DNA of 64,000 nucleotides from Flexithrix dorotheae DSM 6795. GTDB taxonomy: Bacteria > Bacteroidota > Bacteroidia > Cytophagales > Flammeovirgaceae. This document shows, one piece after another, positions 1 through 9,569 of this stretch. Position 1 is the stretch's first letter. The number at the start of each line of letters is the position of its first letter. The position numbers and the translations under genes were made by a program. Location of the stretch: positions 470,138 through 534,137 of the forward strand of contig NZ_KB903476.1 of NCBI RefSeq assembly GCF_000379765.1, in the 5' to 3' direction. Under the pieces are notes generated by a model that made no database searches, was not told the DNA's origin, and saw only the letters and a list, made by a program, of their open reading frames with translations.

Positions 1-153
1 TATTAAGTAAATATAATTATATGGGTTTTTAGTTTTCACAGTTGTGCAAGTAAGCATTTTTTATCGAAATCTACAAATCCCCAAATATTAATTTTTAATG
101 AATAATGGGAATGGATTTAATAAGCAATTTTTATTAAACCCAAACCTGAATAC

Positions 154-1248
154 CTACAAACTTCCTTTGGTGCTCGGAATTTGATTATCGTTGGGATCAC
201 GCTTTATAGCCATTTTTATGGCTTTGGCAAATCCTTTGAAAATCGCTTCAATTTTGTGGTGTTCATTTTCCCCTTCTACCTTTATATTTAGGTTGCATTT
301 TGCAGTATCTGAAAATGATTTAAAAAAATGGTAAAACATTTCTGTAGGCATTTCCCCAACTTTTTCTCTTTTGAACTCTGCGTCCCAAACCAGCCAGTTT
401 CTACCGGAAAAATCAATGGCAACCTGAGCAAGTGCCTCATCCATTGGAAGTAAAAATCCGTATCTGGAAATTCCCTTTTTATCTCCCAGAGCATTTAAAA
501 ATGCTTCTCCCAAAGCCAAGGCGGTATCTTCAATAGTATGGTGCTCATCGATATGTAAATCTCCCTTTACCTGAATAGAAAGATCGGCTCCGGTATGTCT
601 GGCAATTTGCTCCAGCATATGATCAAAAAAACCGATTCCTGTAGATAGGCTGGATTTTCCCTTACCATCCAGGTTCAATTCTATCTGGATATTGGTTTCT
701 GAAGTAACCCGGCTTACTGCAGCTTTTCTGGGAGGAAGTTTTAAAAATTCATAAATTTCGTCCCAATCAGTAGTGCTTAAGGCTGCATTTTCATTTTCTT
801 CATTGGAAATGAAAATTCCTTTTGCTCCAAGATTTTCAGCCAACTGAATATCAGATGCCCTGTCTCCAATTACAAAGGAGTTCGCAAGGTCATAATCTTC
901 AGACATGTATTTGGTCATCATGCCTGTTCCGGGTTTTCTGGTAGGTGCATTTTCATGCTCAAATGTTTTGTCTATCAACATATCATCGAACACAATTCCC
1001 TCTCCTTCCAAAGTTTTAAGCATTTTGTTATGGGCAGGCCAAAATGTATCTTCAGGAAATGAATCGGTTCCCAGACCATCCTGATTGGTTACCATCACTA
1101 ATTCATAATCAAGCTCCCGGGCAATTTTATGCAGGTTGGTGATTACTTTTGGAATAAATTCAAGCTTTTCCAGTGAATCTACCTGGAAATCTTCTGGCGG
1201 TTCATTAATTATAGTTCCGTCCCGGTCGATAAACAATACTTTTTTCAC
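154..1248 (-). CDS. hisB: Bifunctional histidinol-phosphatase / imidazoleglycerol-phosphate dehydratase
   Basis: Catalyses two steps of histidine synthesis: dehydration of imidazole-glycerol phosphate and dephosphorylation of histidinol phosphate. The first ~165 residues are a HAD-type phosphatase with the nucleophile motif DRDGT near residue 9 and a late GDRASD loop. Residues ~178-364 are the dehydratase, with metal-binding HHTIED and the second HHKIEA motif. The length of 364 residues matches the fused enterobacterial/Bacteroidota type. The start is GTG: an in-frame stop lies two codons upstream, so no longer start exists. No other his gene is visible; partners may lie left of the window. 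The upstream 330 bp hold a possible TAnnTTTG promoter. Confidence 0.95.
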   Translation of the reverse strand: MKKVLFIDRDGTIINEPPEDFQVDSLEKLEFIPKVITNLHKIARELDYELVMVTNQDGLGTDSFPEDTFWPAHNKMLKTLEGEGIVFDDMLIDKTFEHENAPTRKPGTGMMTKYMSEDYDLANSFVIGDRASDIQLAENLGAKGIFISNEENENAALSTTDWDEIYEFLKLPPRKAAVSRVTSETNIQIELNLDGKGKSSLSTGIGFFDHMLEQIARHTGADLSIQVKGDLHIDEHHTIEDTALALGEAFLNALGDKKGISRYGFLLPMDEALAQVAIDFSGRNWLVWDAEFKREKVGEMPTEMFYHFFKSFSDTAKCNLNIKVEGENEHHKIEAIFKGFAKAIKMAIKRDPNDNQIPSTKGSL

Positions 1249-1581
1249 GATCTTTTAATTTTGAAATATTCTGAATCTCCTCAATAATTAATGAGTGTTA
1301 ATTCATGTTATAATAATAAGATTTGACAGTGCAGCAACCATTTTTCTTTTTTTAATGCAATTTAAAAAAATATGATTGATCTTTGCGCTTGCAAATTTTA
1401 GTTACAAAGTTACAAACCAAGCCGGTTGCTTTGCAAAGATACCAAACACTTGTTATCAATAATTGGCAGCCAATTTAAAAAAGTAACACAAAAGCAATTA
1501 AACCATCTGAAAGACCTGAATAAACAATACAGGCATTTTACCTTAATTAAAGGTGAATTTGCCAGTGGAATAAATTAGTTT
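1249..1581. other. Divergent intergenic region between hisB and envC-like gene
   Basis: About 330 bp of AT-rich DNA between two divergently transcribed genes, so it should hold both promoters. On the minus strand a TATCTTTG box is seen (see separate entry). No histidine-rich leader peptide was found when the minus strand was read toward hisB, so there is no sign of his attenuation here. Confidence 0.6.
1434..1441 (-). promoter_or_regulatory. Candidate -7 box (TATCTTTG) for hisB
   Basis: Read on the minus strand the bases are TATCTTTG, matching the Bacteroidota -7 consensus TAnnTTTG. A TTG is found upstream, but with a shorter spacer (about 15 bp) than the usual ~19-20. It would give a leader of roughly 180-190 nt before the GTG start. 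Inference from motif only. Confidence 0.35.
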
Positions 1582-2787
1582 TTGCAAAAGATGAGGTTAT
1601 TTTCAACATTATATTTTTTATTAATTGCTTTTTCGTCATTAGCCCAGCAATCTAAAGAAAACTTAGAGAAAGAAAGACTTGCGCTGTTGATTAAGATAGA
1701 ATCTACCAACGATATCTTAAAAAAAACTTCAAAGGAAAGGTTAAGCCATCAGGGGAAATTAAGGATTCTAAATTCGCAGATTCATCAGAATATGTCCTTA
1801 ATTAAAAATATTAATACAGAGCTGGCCATGATTGAGGAAGATGTAATTGAAACTAATGATATTCTTGAAGCGCTTCAAAAAGATTTGGAAGACCTGAAGA
1901 AGGAATACTCCAAAATGCTTTACTCTTCTTCCAAAATGAATCAGCAGGAAGGCTACCAGAAACTTTCATTTTTACTGGCCAGCAAGACTATGAACCAATT
2001 CCTTTCCAGACTCAATTATTTTGAGCAATACCAGGACACCCGTAAATATCAGATGAATCAGATTATTCAGGTGAAAGACATGCTGGAAAAGAAAAAAATA
2101 TTTCTTCAGGAAAGAAAGGAAGACAGGATGGTATTGCTCCAAACTGAAAAGAGACAAAAGAATAAGCTTTTAGCACTGAGGAAAGAACAAAAAACACTTT
2201 TTTCCCAAGTTGTTACTAAAGAGGAAGACTTAAAAACCGAAATTGAAAAGGAAAAAGAAAACTTTAATAATCTGAATACTTTGTTGGCGGAAATTATCGC
2301 CAACGATCTCAAAAAGATTTCCACAGGGGAAATGGGTTCCGATTTGTTTAAGCTAACTCCGGAAGCTCAAATTGTATCAGATAGCTTCCAGTTAAACAGG
2401 TCCAATTTGATCTGGCCGGTGAAGAAAGGTTTTATTGCCGAAAGGTTTGGGAAACAACCACATCCGGTTTTGGAAAAAATCTGGGTGGAAAACCTGGGAG
2501 TAGATATCGTTACCAGTGAATCAGAAGAAGTCAGGGCCGTGTTCGATGGAAAGGTGGCGGCTGTAAACAAGGTAGTAGGCCTCAACTACGTAGTGACTTT
2601 ACAACACGGAGATTACTATACAGTTTATGCGAATGTGAAAAATGTTTCCGTTCGGGTGGGTCAGTATGTAAAACGAAAAACGGCATTAGCCAAAGTAGTT
2701 TCCAATCAAAGCAAAATCCCCGAATTGCAATTTCAGATCTGGCACAATCAAAACAGGTTAGATCCTGAATTATGGCTGGCTCATTAA
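1582..2787 (+). CDS. EnvC-like murein hydrolase activator (coiled coil plus degenerate LytM/M23 domain)
   Basis: Predicted periplasmic regulator of cell-wall amidases at division. It has an N-terminal signal peptide ending near AQQS, a long charged coiled coil (~residues 25-250), and a C-terminal LytM fold (~280-401). In an active M23 peptidase the zinc ligands lie in HxGxD, YxH and HLHFE motifs. Here the matching segments read NLGVDI, YANV and ELQFQI, so three ligand histidines are replaced and only the aspartate remains. This fits the non-catalytic EnvC/NlpD type. Start choice: ATG at 1582, or an ATG three codons later. A terminator hairpin overlaps its stop codon, so it is probably the last gene of its transcript. 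Confidence 0.85.
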   Translation: MQKMRLFSTLYFLLIAFSSLAQQSKENLEKERLALLIKIESTNDILKKTSKERLSHQGKLRILNSQIHQNMSLIKNINTELAMIEEDVIETNDILEALQKDLEDLKKEYSKMLYSSSKMNQQEGYQKLSFLLASKTMNQFLSRLNYFEQYQDTRKYQMNQIIQVKDMLEKKKIFLQERKEDRMVLLQTEKRQKNKLLALRKEQKTLFSQVVTKEEDLKTEIEKEKENFNNLNTLLAEIIANDLKKISTGEMGSDLFKLTPEAQIVSDSFQLNRSNLIWPVKKGFIAERFGKQPHPVLEKIWVENLGVDIVTSESEEVRAVFDGKVAAVNKVVGLNYVVTLQHGDYYTVYANVKNVSVRVGQYVKRKTALAKVVSNQSKIPELQFQIWHNQNRLDPELWLAH

Positions 2788-2802
2788 TTATGAGCCTTTT
2801 TT
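2778..2802 (+). terminator. Rho-independent terminator of the envC-like gene
   Basis: Perfect 7-bp stem GGCTCAT / ATGAGCC with loop TAATT, followed by six T. The 5' arm contains the last sense codons and the loop begins with the stop codon. Confidence 0.7.
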
Positions 2803-3167
2803 ATTTTCTTCAGGTTTAGTTTTCAATTTCAATAACTCCCTTTTTAAAGAATAATCCACTCCTTCCATTTTTAGTTATTTTGTTTTTTCAAAAACTTTAA
2901 GCACCAGTGCTCCACACCGGGTACTCCACACCGGGTGCTCCACACCGGGAACTATTATTTCCGAGGAAAAATAATACACAATTAATTTTGGATTACTAAT
3001 TCAATGAATAACCTGTATTATCTATTTAAAGGTTGAAAAATTTAGCGTAAGTCCTTTAATAATCGAATTTTATTTCTAATTTGAGAAATCAATAACAAGC
3101 TGTAAATAAGAATTTATTTACAAGCTATTTTTTCTTTTATCATTCCCTTCTTATCACTTCATGTACT
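2803..3167. other. Intergenic region holding a GC-rich tandem repeat
   Basis: About 365 bp without a gene. Apart from the 14-bp tandem repeat at 2908-2949 it is AT-rich and featureless to me. It must contain the promoter of the M15 peptidase gene, but I see no convincing TAnnTTTG box. Confidence 0.5.
2908..2949. repeat. Three tandem copies of a 14-bp GC-rich unit
   Basis: The unit TGCTCCACACCGGG occurs head-to-tail at 2908-2921, 2922-2935 (one change, G to A at unit position 2) and 2936-2949. The ~64% G+C contrasts sharply with the AT-rich surroundings. A GCACC at 2901-2905 could pair with GGTGC at 2934-2938. Function unknown. Confidence 0.9.
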
Positions 3168-4301
3168 ATGGATGGTCATTTTTATATTGTCGATTTATTG
3201 GAAAAGAAAACTATTAAAGAAATCCTCAGAAAAGGCTCTGGCTCAAAACCGGAAATTCAGGAATTGCAAACCATTTTGTATGAAATGGGATTTGGGAAAA
3301 AATTAAAATGGGATGTTTATCATGCAGATGGCGATTATGGAAGATTAACAGCAAGTGCCATTAAAGATTTGAGCAAACGAAATAATATCATTAGCAATGG
3401 TGATATTGTTTCGGAAGAAATTGCCGGGGTCATCATAAAATTATATGATATTCTGGATGAAGTACAGCAATTGAACAGTGATATTTATAATGGGAATTAT
3501 AAAAAAAGATACAGAAGAGGAAGTAAATACAAAAATGAAGTTGCCGGTTTGCAAACTTTATTAAATGCCATGGGCTATGGAAAGGAGCTCAATTGGGAAA
3601 CTTACCAAAATGATGGTATTTACGGCAAAGGAACCACAAAAGCAGTTTTACAATTTGCTGTTCACCGAAAAATTAAGTCCAAAGGAGAATACCTTACGAA
3701 AAGGATGTGTAAGAAAATTGTAAGTGAATTTTCCAAGTATTATGGAAGGGACTGGAAGATCACCCGGAAATCTTTGGAACTCTCCATTAACAATAAGCCC
3801 AATCAAAACAGGCAACCTGAAGAGGCTCCACCAATGCCAACTTCTGCTTTGGTTACTTATTCTGACACTCATTTCGTTGGGAAGAAAATCACCTGCGATG
3901 TTGAATTTGTCCCTGCACTAAAAAGGATAAATGCTTATGCCGCAAAGCACGATATTAAAATTTTGATTACCAGTTCTTTCAGAACTTCCATTGAAGTGCC
4001 CGGAGCAATTGTTACTCCGGCCAGAATGTCCAATCATATGGCCGGGCACGGTATAGATATGAATATTAAATATGGTCCCACTTATTCAAAACTTTGTAAT
4101 TCCAAATGCCTGGGAAAGCGCCTGCCCTCGCAAATTGCCCAATTTATTGAAGAAATACGAAACGACCCGGAATTGAGGTGGGGAGGAGATTTTAGAAAAT
4201 CCGATCCTGTTCATATTGACGATCATCTAAATAAAGATCCTGAAAAATGGAAAAAAAGATATGATGCGGTGCAAAAAGCAAGAAAACTAGGGTTGGCTTA
4301 A
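3168..4301 (+). CDS. M15-family peptidase with two peptidoglycan-binding-like repeats
   Basis: Likely peptidoglycan endopeptidase or carboxypeptidase. Residues ~20-100 and ~120-190 are two copies of a PG-binding-like unit, each with MG(F/Y)GKxLxW, then DGxYGxxT and a following helix. The C-terminal ~135 residues carry the M15 zinc motifs: SNHMAGHGID (SxHxxGxxxD pattern) and WGGDF...DPVHID. No signal peptide or membrane segment is visible, so export, if any, is not by Sec. It stands alone between two terminators. It could be an endolysin, a delivered lytic effector or a housekeeping enzyme. The catalytic family call is firm; the biological role is open. Confidence 0.75.
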   Translation: MDGHFYIVDLLEKKTIKEILRKGSGSKPEIQELQTILYEMGFGKKLKWDVYHADGDYGRLTASAIKDLSKRNNIISNGDIVSEEIAGVIIKLYDILDEVQQLNSDIYNGNYKKRYRRGSKYKNEVAGLQTLLNAMGYGKELNWETYQNDGIYGKGTTKAVLQFAVHRKIKSKGEYLTKRMCKKIVSEFSKYYGRDWKITRKSLELSINNKPNQNRQPEEAPPMPTSALVTYSDTHFVGKKITCDVEFVPALKRINAYAAKHDIKILITSSFRTSIEVPGAIVTPARMSNHMAGHGIDMNIKYGPTYSKLCNSKCLGKRLPSQIAQFIEEIRNDPELRWGGDFRKSDPVHIDDHLNKDPEKWKKRYDAVQKARKLGLA

Positions 4302-4304
4302 ATT

Positions 4305-4341
4305 AAAAAAGGACTGGAATTGAAAACCCCAGTCCTTTTTT
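4305..4341. terminator. Bidirectional terminator between convergent genes
   Basis: Stem GGACTGG (4311-4317) / CCAGTCC (4329-4335), preceded by A6 and followed by T6, so it can terminate the M15 gene on plus and agcS on minus. Confidence 0.85.
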
Positions 4342-4358
4342 AATAATACTTTAGAAGA

Positions 4359-6032
4359 CTATTTTTCGTCCTTAGGCCATTCTCTGTTAAATTCAAGCCA
4401 GTAGTCTTTTACGGTTTGTTTCATGTCTTTATGCAGCAGCACAATTCCCAAAAGGTTTGGCAGGGTCATTAAGGCAATGGTAATGCCTGAAAGTGTCCAA
4501 ATTATGGTGGTGTCTACAAATGAAGCAAGGAAAAACCCAATTACGTACACTATTCTGAAGTAAATAATTCCCTTTACTCCTACCAAAAATGTAATGGCTC
4601 TATCGCCATAATAGGACCAGGAAATGGCTGTGGAAAAAGCAAATAAAAGCAATCCAATTGATACAATATATTGCCCAAAATCACCAAAAAAGCTTCGTTT
4701 AAATGCTTCTGCAGTCAAAGGAGCACTATGGATTAATGATTTTCCATTGATTACCACTGAATTGGTTTGGTCCAGCGCACCATTGGTTACGGAGATATTA
4801 CCGCTGAACTTTGCCCCCTCCGCATCAAATACTTCCATATCCTCAGCCACAGATCTGGCGTGCATAATGGTCAGTTCATTGGTAATTTTGCCATTTTCTA
4901 CGATTAAATCACCAGTGTATAAAGCCACTACACCACCCTGGGTAAGGTACTTGGAAAGAATTTCTTTATCAGTTTTATTATTTTCATCATATACTTTCTC
5001 AAAAACCGTGATATCCGCATATTGGAACTGGTTTTCATGCTTTTCATTCCAAACACCAGAAGAAAGTAATACCAAGCCGGTGATTGTACATATCACTATA
5101 GTATCTATAAAGGGTTCTAAAATTGCTACTACTCCTTCTGAAACCGGCTCGTGTGCTCTTGCTGCAGCGTGGGCAATTGGTGCTGAACCTTGTCCTGCTT
5201 CATTAGAGAATAATCCTCTGTTCACCCCTCTGTTGATGGCAAATGCCATAGTGGCTCCTAAAAATCCACCTGTTGCTGCAGTTCCGGAAAAAATATCTGC
5301 AAAAATGGAAATAAAGGAAGGAACAATGTTTTCTATATTATAAAAAATTACCCCCAGAGCCCCTATAAAATAGACAATAGCCATCCCCGGAACCAATTTT
5401 TCCGTTACCCGGGCAATCCTTTTTATTCCTCCAATAATTACAAACCCAAGGATAACGGCAAGCACAGCCCCCGTTATGATATGATCTATGCCAAATGTGG
5501 CGAAGATGGAATTTGAAATACTATTGATTTGAGGCAAACTTCCGGTTCCGAATGCAGATAGCACCGTAGCAATGGCAAAAATGACTGCCATCCATTTCAT
5601 GTTTAATTTATTTTTCATGAAGTACATAGGCCCACCTGCTATTTTACCTTCATCATCTTTTTCCCTGTATTTGTGGGATAGGGTCACCTCCACAAACTTA
5701 GTGGTCATACCCAAAAAAGCAGTTACCAACATCCAGAATAAAGCTGCTGGTCCGCCCAGGTGGATAGCCAAGGCTACACCTGCAATGTTTCCAGTACCAA
5801 CAGTTCCGGAAAGTGCAGTAGCCAATGCCTGAAAGTGGGAAGTATCTCCCGAATCATCAGCTTTATCATATTTCCCACTCACTACCCTAAGGGCATGGCG
5901 GAAATAGCGAATTTGAGGAAATTTAAGATAGAGGGTAAAGAAAAGACCTGTCCCCAAAAGACAGAAAATAAACCAGGTGCTTCCACCTATATACCCGTCA
6001 ATCTGGGCCAGAATATCGTTAAGTTCTTGCAT
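4359..6032 (-). CDS. Sodium:alanine symporter family protein (AgcS)
   Basis: Polytopic inner-membrane symporter of the AGCS family, importing alanine or glycine with Na+. The family core is clear: [23 protein letters not shown] and the later [21 protein letters not shown] segment. At 557 residues it is about 80-110 longer than typical members. The extra length is a polar, poorly hydrophobic stretch at ~residues 330-440, between the helix ending VLLSSGVW and the one containing [16 protein letters not shown]. Monocistronic, ending in the shared bidirectional terminator. Substrate is inferred from the family. Confidence 0.9.
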   Translation of the reverse strand: MQELNDILAQIDGYIGGSTWFIFCLLGTGLFFTLYLKFPQIRYFRHALRVVSGKYDKADDSGDTSHFQALATALSGTVGTGNIAGVALAIHLGGPAALFWMLVTAFLGMTTKFVEVTLSHKYREKDDEGKIAGGPMYFMKNKLNMKWMAVIFAIATVLSAFGTGSLPQINSISNSIFATFGIDHIITGAVLAVILGFVIIGGIKRIARVTEKLVPGMAIVYFIGALGVIFYNIENIVPSFISIFADIFSGTAATGGFLGATMAFAINRGVNRGLFSNEAGQGSAPIAHAAARAHEPVSEGVVAILEPFIDTIVICTITGLVLLSSGVWNEKHENQFQYADITVFEKVYDENNKTDKEILSKYLTQGGVVALYTGDLIVENGKITNELTIMHARSVAEDMEVFDAEGAKFSGNISVTNGALDQTNSVVINGKSLIHSAPLTAEAFKRSFFGDFGQYIVSIGLLLFAFSTAISWSYYGDRAITFLVGVKGIIYFRIVYVIGFFLASFVDTTIIWTLSGITIALMTLPNLLGIVLLHKDMKQTVKDYWLEFNREWPKDEK

Positions 6033-6127
6033 AGAGTTTTAATGTATTGTTAGTTTATCCTGAATGGAATTTAATTCAGGCAGTAAATTTAGCAGAATAA
6101 TTGATTTTATGAATTCAGGACGGGATA

Positions 6128-6167
6128 AAAGGTTAAAAAACCGTTTTATTGAAGCAAAGAAAACCGG
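6128..6167 (-). terminator. Possible terminator for the putative lipoprotein gene
   Basis: CCGTTTT (6141-6147) pairs with AAAACCGG (6160-6167) with a one-base bulge; on the minus strand it is followed by a T-run. Lies just past the stop at 6179. Confidence 0.45.
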
Positions 6168-6178
6168 TGGCAGAAAAT

Positions 6179-6772
6179 TTAGTTCAGATCTCGTTTTCTA
6201 CATTTATTAATAGGACAAAGTTTAATTACTGGGAGTTTAACGAATTCCTGCGTCTTCTCAAAAATTAAATTATGCATTATTAGTTCATCGTTCTTCAAAA
6301 CCTGCTCTTTAAATTCTTTATAGGTCAATCCAGTTTCTTTTGCGTATACAACCAAAGTTACACTTGTATTTTTATTTGGTGATATAACAATAGGCAAATC
6401 ATTTAAACCATACCCACGGATATGATAATCATTATATTCTAAATAGTTCGAGACTAATTTTAATTTTTTTGGAAAAAACTTAAGGTCTTGAGCGTTTTTA
6501 TTAAAAACAGTAAGATTTATTGTGGTGACTGGTTTTTGGAAATAAGTATTATAAAACAGAAAAGTCTTGACTTTTAATTGAATACTATCTTCAAATGAGA
6601 TCTTATATCCATTATTTACAGTCTGAGGATCAGAAATATAATACGCTGGAAATTGACCACAATCCTTGGATAAAAGACAAAAGGGAAGATAATCACTACA
6701 CCCCCAGTTAATTGTGGATATTATAGCAAATACAGTAATTAGTTTGACTCTTCTGATCAATTTTCCTGTCAA
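6179..6772 (-). CDS. Putative lipoprotein of unknown function
   Basis: I do not recognise the family. The 197-residue product starts with a basic n-region, a hydrophobic stretch and then a Cys at ~25 (sequence TINWGCSD), which resembles but does not perfectly match a lipobox. The remainder is beta-rich, with further cysteines near 32 and 38 and a CPINKC pair near the C-terminus that could form disulfides. Flanked by agcS and hflX, both on the same strand and each with its own terminator, so probably a single-gene unit. Confidence 0.6.
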   Translation of the reverse strand: MTGKLIRRVKLITVFAIISTINWGCSDYLPFCLLSKDCGQFPAYYISDPQTVNNGYKISFEDSIQLKVKTFLFYNTYFQKPVTTINLTVFNKNAQDLKFFPKKLKLVSNYLEYNDYHIRGYGLNDLPIVISPNKNTSVTLVVYAKETGLTYKEFKEQVLKNDELIMHNLIFEKTQEFVKLPVIKLCPINKCRKRDLN

Positions 6773-6825
6773 GACATCCTGTTAAAAAAAAGAATAAACA
6801 ATATCTATTTTCATATCAAAAAAAA

Positions 6826-6852
6826 GGAATTTACATCGATTATGTAAATTCC
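6826..6852 (-). terminator. Rho-independent terminator of hflX
   Basis: Perfect 11-bp stem GGAATTTACAT / ATGTAAATTCC with loop CGATT; on the minus strand a run of T follows. Confidence 0.8.
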
Positions 6853-6871
6853 TGATAATTCTATGGTCTAA

Positions 6872-8095
6872 TTACTCTTCTTCATTCAACCAAAGCTGGT
6901 TGTAATCGAATTTCTGATGGTTTGGAAAAATTTTATAATATTCATCCGAGACCTTTTTGAAGATCTCTTTTCGCAGAGTATCAAAGTTTTCTTTTTTAGC
7001 CGCAGAGATGAAAATGGCATCTATATTTTTGGCAATATAATGTTCTTCCACTTCTGCTAAAGTGGCTGGCGGATGCTCTTCGAATGGCGGATATTCCTTA
7101 TTTTTAAAGAGATCAATTTTATTGAAAATCATTAAAGTAGGCTTATCCTGCGCATTAATTTCCATCAGGGTTTTATTCACCACTTCAATGTGCTCCTCAA
7201 ATGAATCGTGGGAAATATCTACCACATGAAGTAGCAAATCCGCTTCTACAATCTCATCCAAAGTAGACTTAAAACTTTCAATAAGTGTGGTGGGTAATTT
7301 CCTGATAAAACCTACCGTATCCGTAAGCAGGAAGGGAATATTATTGAGCACAATTTTACGAACTGTAGAGTCCACTGTGGCAAAAAGCTTGTTTTCTGCA
7401 AAAACATCAGCCTTCGCCAAAGCCCTCATAATGGTTGATTTACCCACATTGGTATAGCCAACAAGCGCCACCCGCACCGATCTGTCCCTAGATTTTCTTC
7501 TTACTGCACTTTGCTTGTCAATTTTTGCCAGCTTCTTTTTCAGAAGGGTAATTTTATCCCGAATAATCCTTTTATCCGTTTCCAGTTCTGTTTCACCCGG
7601 GCCTCTCATACCAATACCCCCTTTTTGTCGGGAGTGGTGTGTCCAAAGGTTGGTTAACCTTGGTAACATGTATTGATATTGTGCCAATTCTACCTGAGTT
7701 CTTGCCTGGGCAGTTTGTGCTCTCTTGGTAAAAATTTGCAGGATTAATAAACTTCGGTCAATGACCATACAATCTTTAATGGCCCTGTCCAGATTTTTCA
7801 CGTGCGCAGAGGAAAGGTCATCATCGAAAATGATCATATCAATTTCAAATGCCTTTACATAAGCCGCTATTTCTTCCAGTTTTCCCTTTCCCACAAAAGT
7901 TCTGGGATCTGGTTTTTCCAGTTTTTGAGTAAATGTTTTTACAGTTTCCACCCCAAGTGTTTTGGCTAAAAACTCCAATTCATCCAGATACTCATGCATT
8001 TTGTGTGGTGGCTGATTGTCAGTGGACACCGCTACCAACACTGCTTTTGCAGCCTGATTCTCCTTTTCCTTCGAATATTGAAATTCCTTCTTCAA
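6872..8095 (-). CDS. hflX: GTPase HflX
   Basis: Ribosome-associated GTPase implicated in rescuing or splitting stalled ribosomes. N-terminal HflX domain (~residues 20-190) includes the family signature GPGETELETDKR. The G domain has G1 GYTNVGKST, G3 DTVGFIRKLP and G4 NKID. Length 407 residues is normal. It ends in a strong terminator. About 100 bp separate it from the upstream cytochrome-b5-like gene on the same strand, so it could be read with lipA or from its own promoter. Confidence 0.95.
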   Translation of the reverse strand: MKKEFQYSKEKENQAAKAVLVAVSTDNQPPHKMHEYLDELEFLAKTLGVETVKTFTQKLEKPDPRTFVGKGKLEEIAAYVKAFEIDMIIFDDDLSSAHVKNLDRAIKDCMVIDRSLLILQIFTKRAQTAQARTQVELAQYQYMLPRLTNLWTHHSRQKGGIGMRGPGETELETDKRIIRDKITLLKKKLAKIDKQSAVRRKSRDRSVRVALVGYTNVGKSTIMRALAKADVFAENKLFATVDSTVRKIVLNNIPFLLTDTVGFIRKLPTTLIESFKSTLDEIVEADLLLHVVDISHDSFEEHIEVVNKTLMEINAQDKPTLMIFNKIDLFKNKEYPPFEEHPPATLAEVEEHYIAKNIDAIFISAAKKENFDTLRKEIFKKVSDEYYKIFPNHQKFDYNQLWLNEEE

Positions 8096-8200
8096 ATTAT
8101 CTCGCTATAAATAAATAATAAGTACCTGAGTTCCACTCAGGGAAACAAATTAAAAGGTTGTTATTTCAGTCCAATCACTTACTTTACAGTGGTTCAACTA

Positions 8201-8440
8201 TTATTTCAAAATGCCAACGACATCAAACTTATCGAATACATTGGCATTGTGAGGGGCATCGGCCAATTCTTCTGTTAAATCCTGACCAGCCCAGTGTTCA
8301 TAATGCTTTCCGTTTTTCCAAAGTCTGGATTTTTTTACATCATAAATTTTCCCCTGAAAGGCCACCCAGATTTCGGCTTTGTCGTTCCCGTTTCTTAAAG
8401 CCAGTTGATTTTTGGTAAAAACCGGTAAATCTTCATTCAT
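8201..8440 (-). CDS. Small cytochrome-b5-like heme-binding protein
   Basis: 79-residue cytosolic protein resembling the prokaryotic one-domain cytochrome b5 / steroid-binding-like family. Visible signs are the start FTKNQLALRNG, the WVAFQGKIYDV strand pair, LW.NG.H...HWAGQDLT and the DAPHNANVF...VG tail. The canonical HPGG motif is not present, so the heme ligands differ from those of eukaryotic b5. Starts 18 bp after the lipA stop on the same strand, so the two are probably co-transcribed. Redox partner unknown. Confidence 0.7.
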   Translation of the reverse strand: MNEDLPVFTKNQLALRNGNDKAEIWVAFQGKIYDVKKSRLWKNGKHYEHWAGQDLTEELADAPHNANVFDKFDVVGILK

Positions 8441-8458
8441 AAAACCAAACCAGGCTAA

Positions 8459-9340
8459 TTAAACATTTACATGTCGCTCAGCATGGTAAGAAGACCTCAC
8501 CAAAGGACCTGATTCTACATATTTCAAACCTCTTTTTAAACCTTCTTCCTTAAAGAATTCAAATTTATCAGGGTGAATAAATTCTTCCACTTCAAGGTGC
8601 ATTTTGGTAGGTTGCAGGTATTGACCTAAAGTTAAAATATCCAATCCCTGTTCTACCAAATCATCCATTAATTTGAATACTTCCTCATCAGTTTCCCCTA
8701 AACCCAGCATGGCTCCTGTTTTGGTTCTTTTCCCAAATTCCTTAATTCTCCTTATTTGCTCCAGACTTCTGGCATATTTCCCTTGTGGCCTTACAGTTCT
8801 GTACAAGCTTTCCACTGTTTCCATGTTATGAGAAACTACTTCCTGTCCGGCTTCTATCATTCTGTAAAGTGCATCCCAATTTCCCCGAACATCAGGAATC
8901 AGGGTTTCTATAGTCGTTTCTGGACTAATTTTCTTTATTTCCACTACGGTCTGATACCAGATCTCTGCTCCTCTGTCCTTCAATTCATCCCTGTTCACTG
9001 AAGTAAGCACAGCATGTTTTACTTTCATCAGTTTAATCGCCTCTGCTACACGCTTTGGTTCATCAGTATCGTACTCAGTTGGTCTTCCCGTTGCCACAGC
9101 ACAAAAAGAACATCCTCTGGTACACACATTTCCCAAAATCATAAAAGTAGCTGTTCCCGCTCCCCAACACTCTCCCATATTCGGGCAATTTCCACTTTCA
9201 CAAATAGTATGTAATTTATACTGATCCACCAGACTCCTTACCTTCTTAAACTCAGGTCCGACTGGTAGTTTTACCCTTAGCCAGTTCGGTTTCTTTTTTC
9301 TCTCTGGTTGATCTTTTGAAATAACTGGTAGCTCTATCAT
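8459..9340 (-). CDS. lipA: Lipoyl synthase
   Basis: Radical-SAM enzyme that inserts two sulfurs into the protein-bound octanoyl group to form lipoate. Both iron-sulfur clusters are visible: the auxiliary cluster motif [12 protein letters not shown] and the radical-[12 protein letters not shown] place the start at the ATG at 9340 (product MIELPVISK..., 293 residues), since family members begin this way. The frame stays open to an ATG at 9403, adding 21 residues of no obvious homology. The cytochrome-b5-like gene follows closely. No lipB is visible here. Confidence 0.95.
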   Translation of the reverse strand: MIELPVISKDQPERKKKPNWLRVKLPVGPEFKKVRSLVDQYKLHTICESGNCPNMGECWGAGTATFMILGNVCTRGCSFCAVATGRPTEYDTDEPKRVAEAIKLMKVKHAVLTSVNRDELKDRGAEIWYQTVVEIKKISPETTIETLIPDVRGNWDALYRMIEAGQEVVSHNMETVESLYRTVRPQGKYARSLEQIRRIKEFGKRTKTGAMLGLGETDEEVFKLMDDLVEQGLDILTLGQYLQPTKMHLEVEEFIHPDKFEFFKEEGLKRGLKYVESGPLVRSSYHAERHVNV

Positions 9341-9494
9341 GATGTCTTTCTTTTTTTCTACAAGTGGTGATGTTTTTATTCCTCTAACAACACCTGCCTG
9401 CAAAAATAGTTTATTCCCGTGTCTTTTAAAATCTTAGGGTTGTTTCATTTCTGGTGGGGAATTATTCAGTCTTTATTTTAAAAAAAACAAAAGC

Positions 9495-9516
9495 ACAAGG
9501 GAGATCGATCTCTTGT
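9495..9516 (-). terminator. Possible terminator of the amidohydrolase gene
   Basis: Imperfect inverted repeat around GAGATCGATCTC with flanking ACAAG/CTTGT; the minus strand continues into a T-rich run. The loop is tight and one arm has a bulge, so the call is tentative. Confidence 0.35.
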
Positions 9517-9569
9517 ACCATTTTTTACCAGTAATGAATAATCGGGTCAAGCAGCATGCTTGGCTTGTT

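Noticed and set aside
1261..1430. Possible his leader peptide before hisB
   Set aside because: Reading the minus strand gave no His-rich ORF and no terminator hairpin.
9548..9562. Palindrome CAAGCAGCATGCTTG, with a similar AGCATGCT near 33495
   Set aside because: Short, no T-run, and only two loosely similar sites; I treat it as coincidence.
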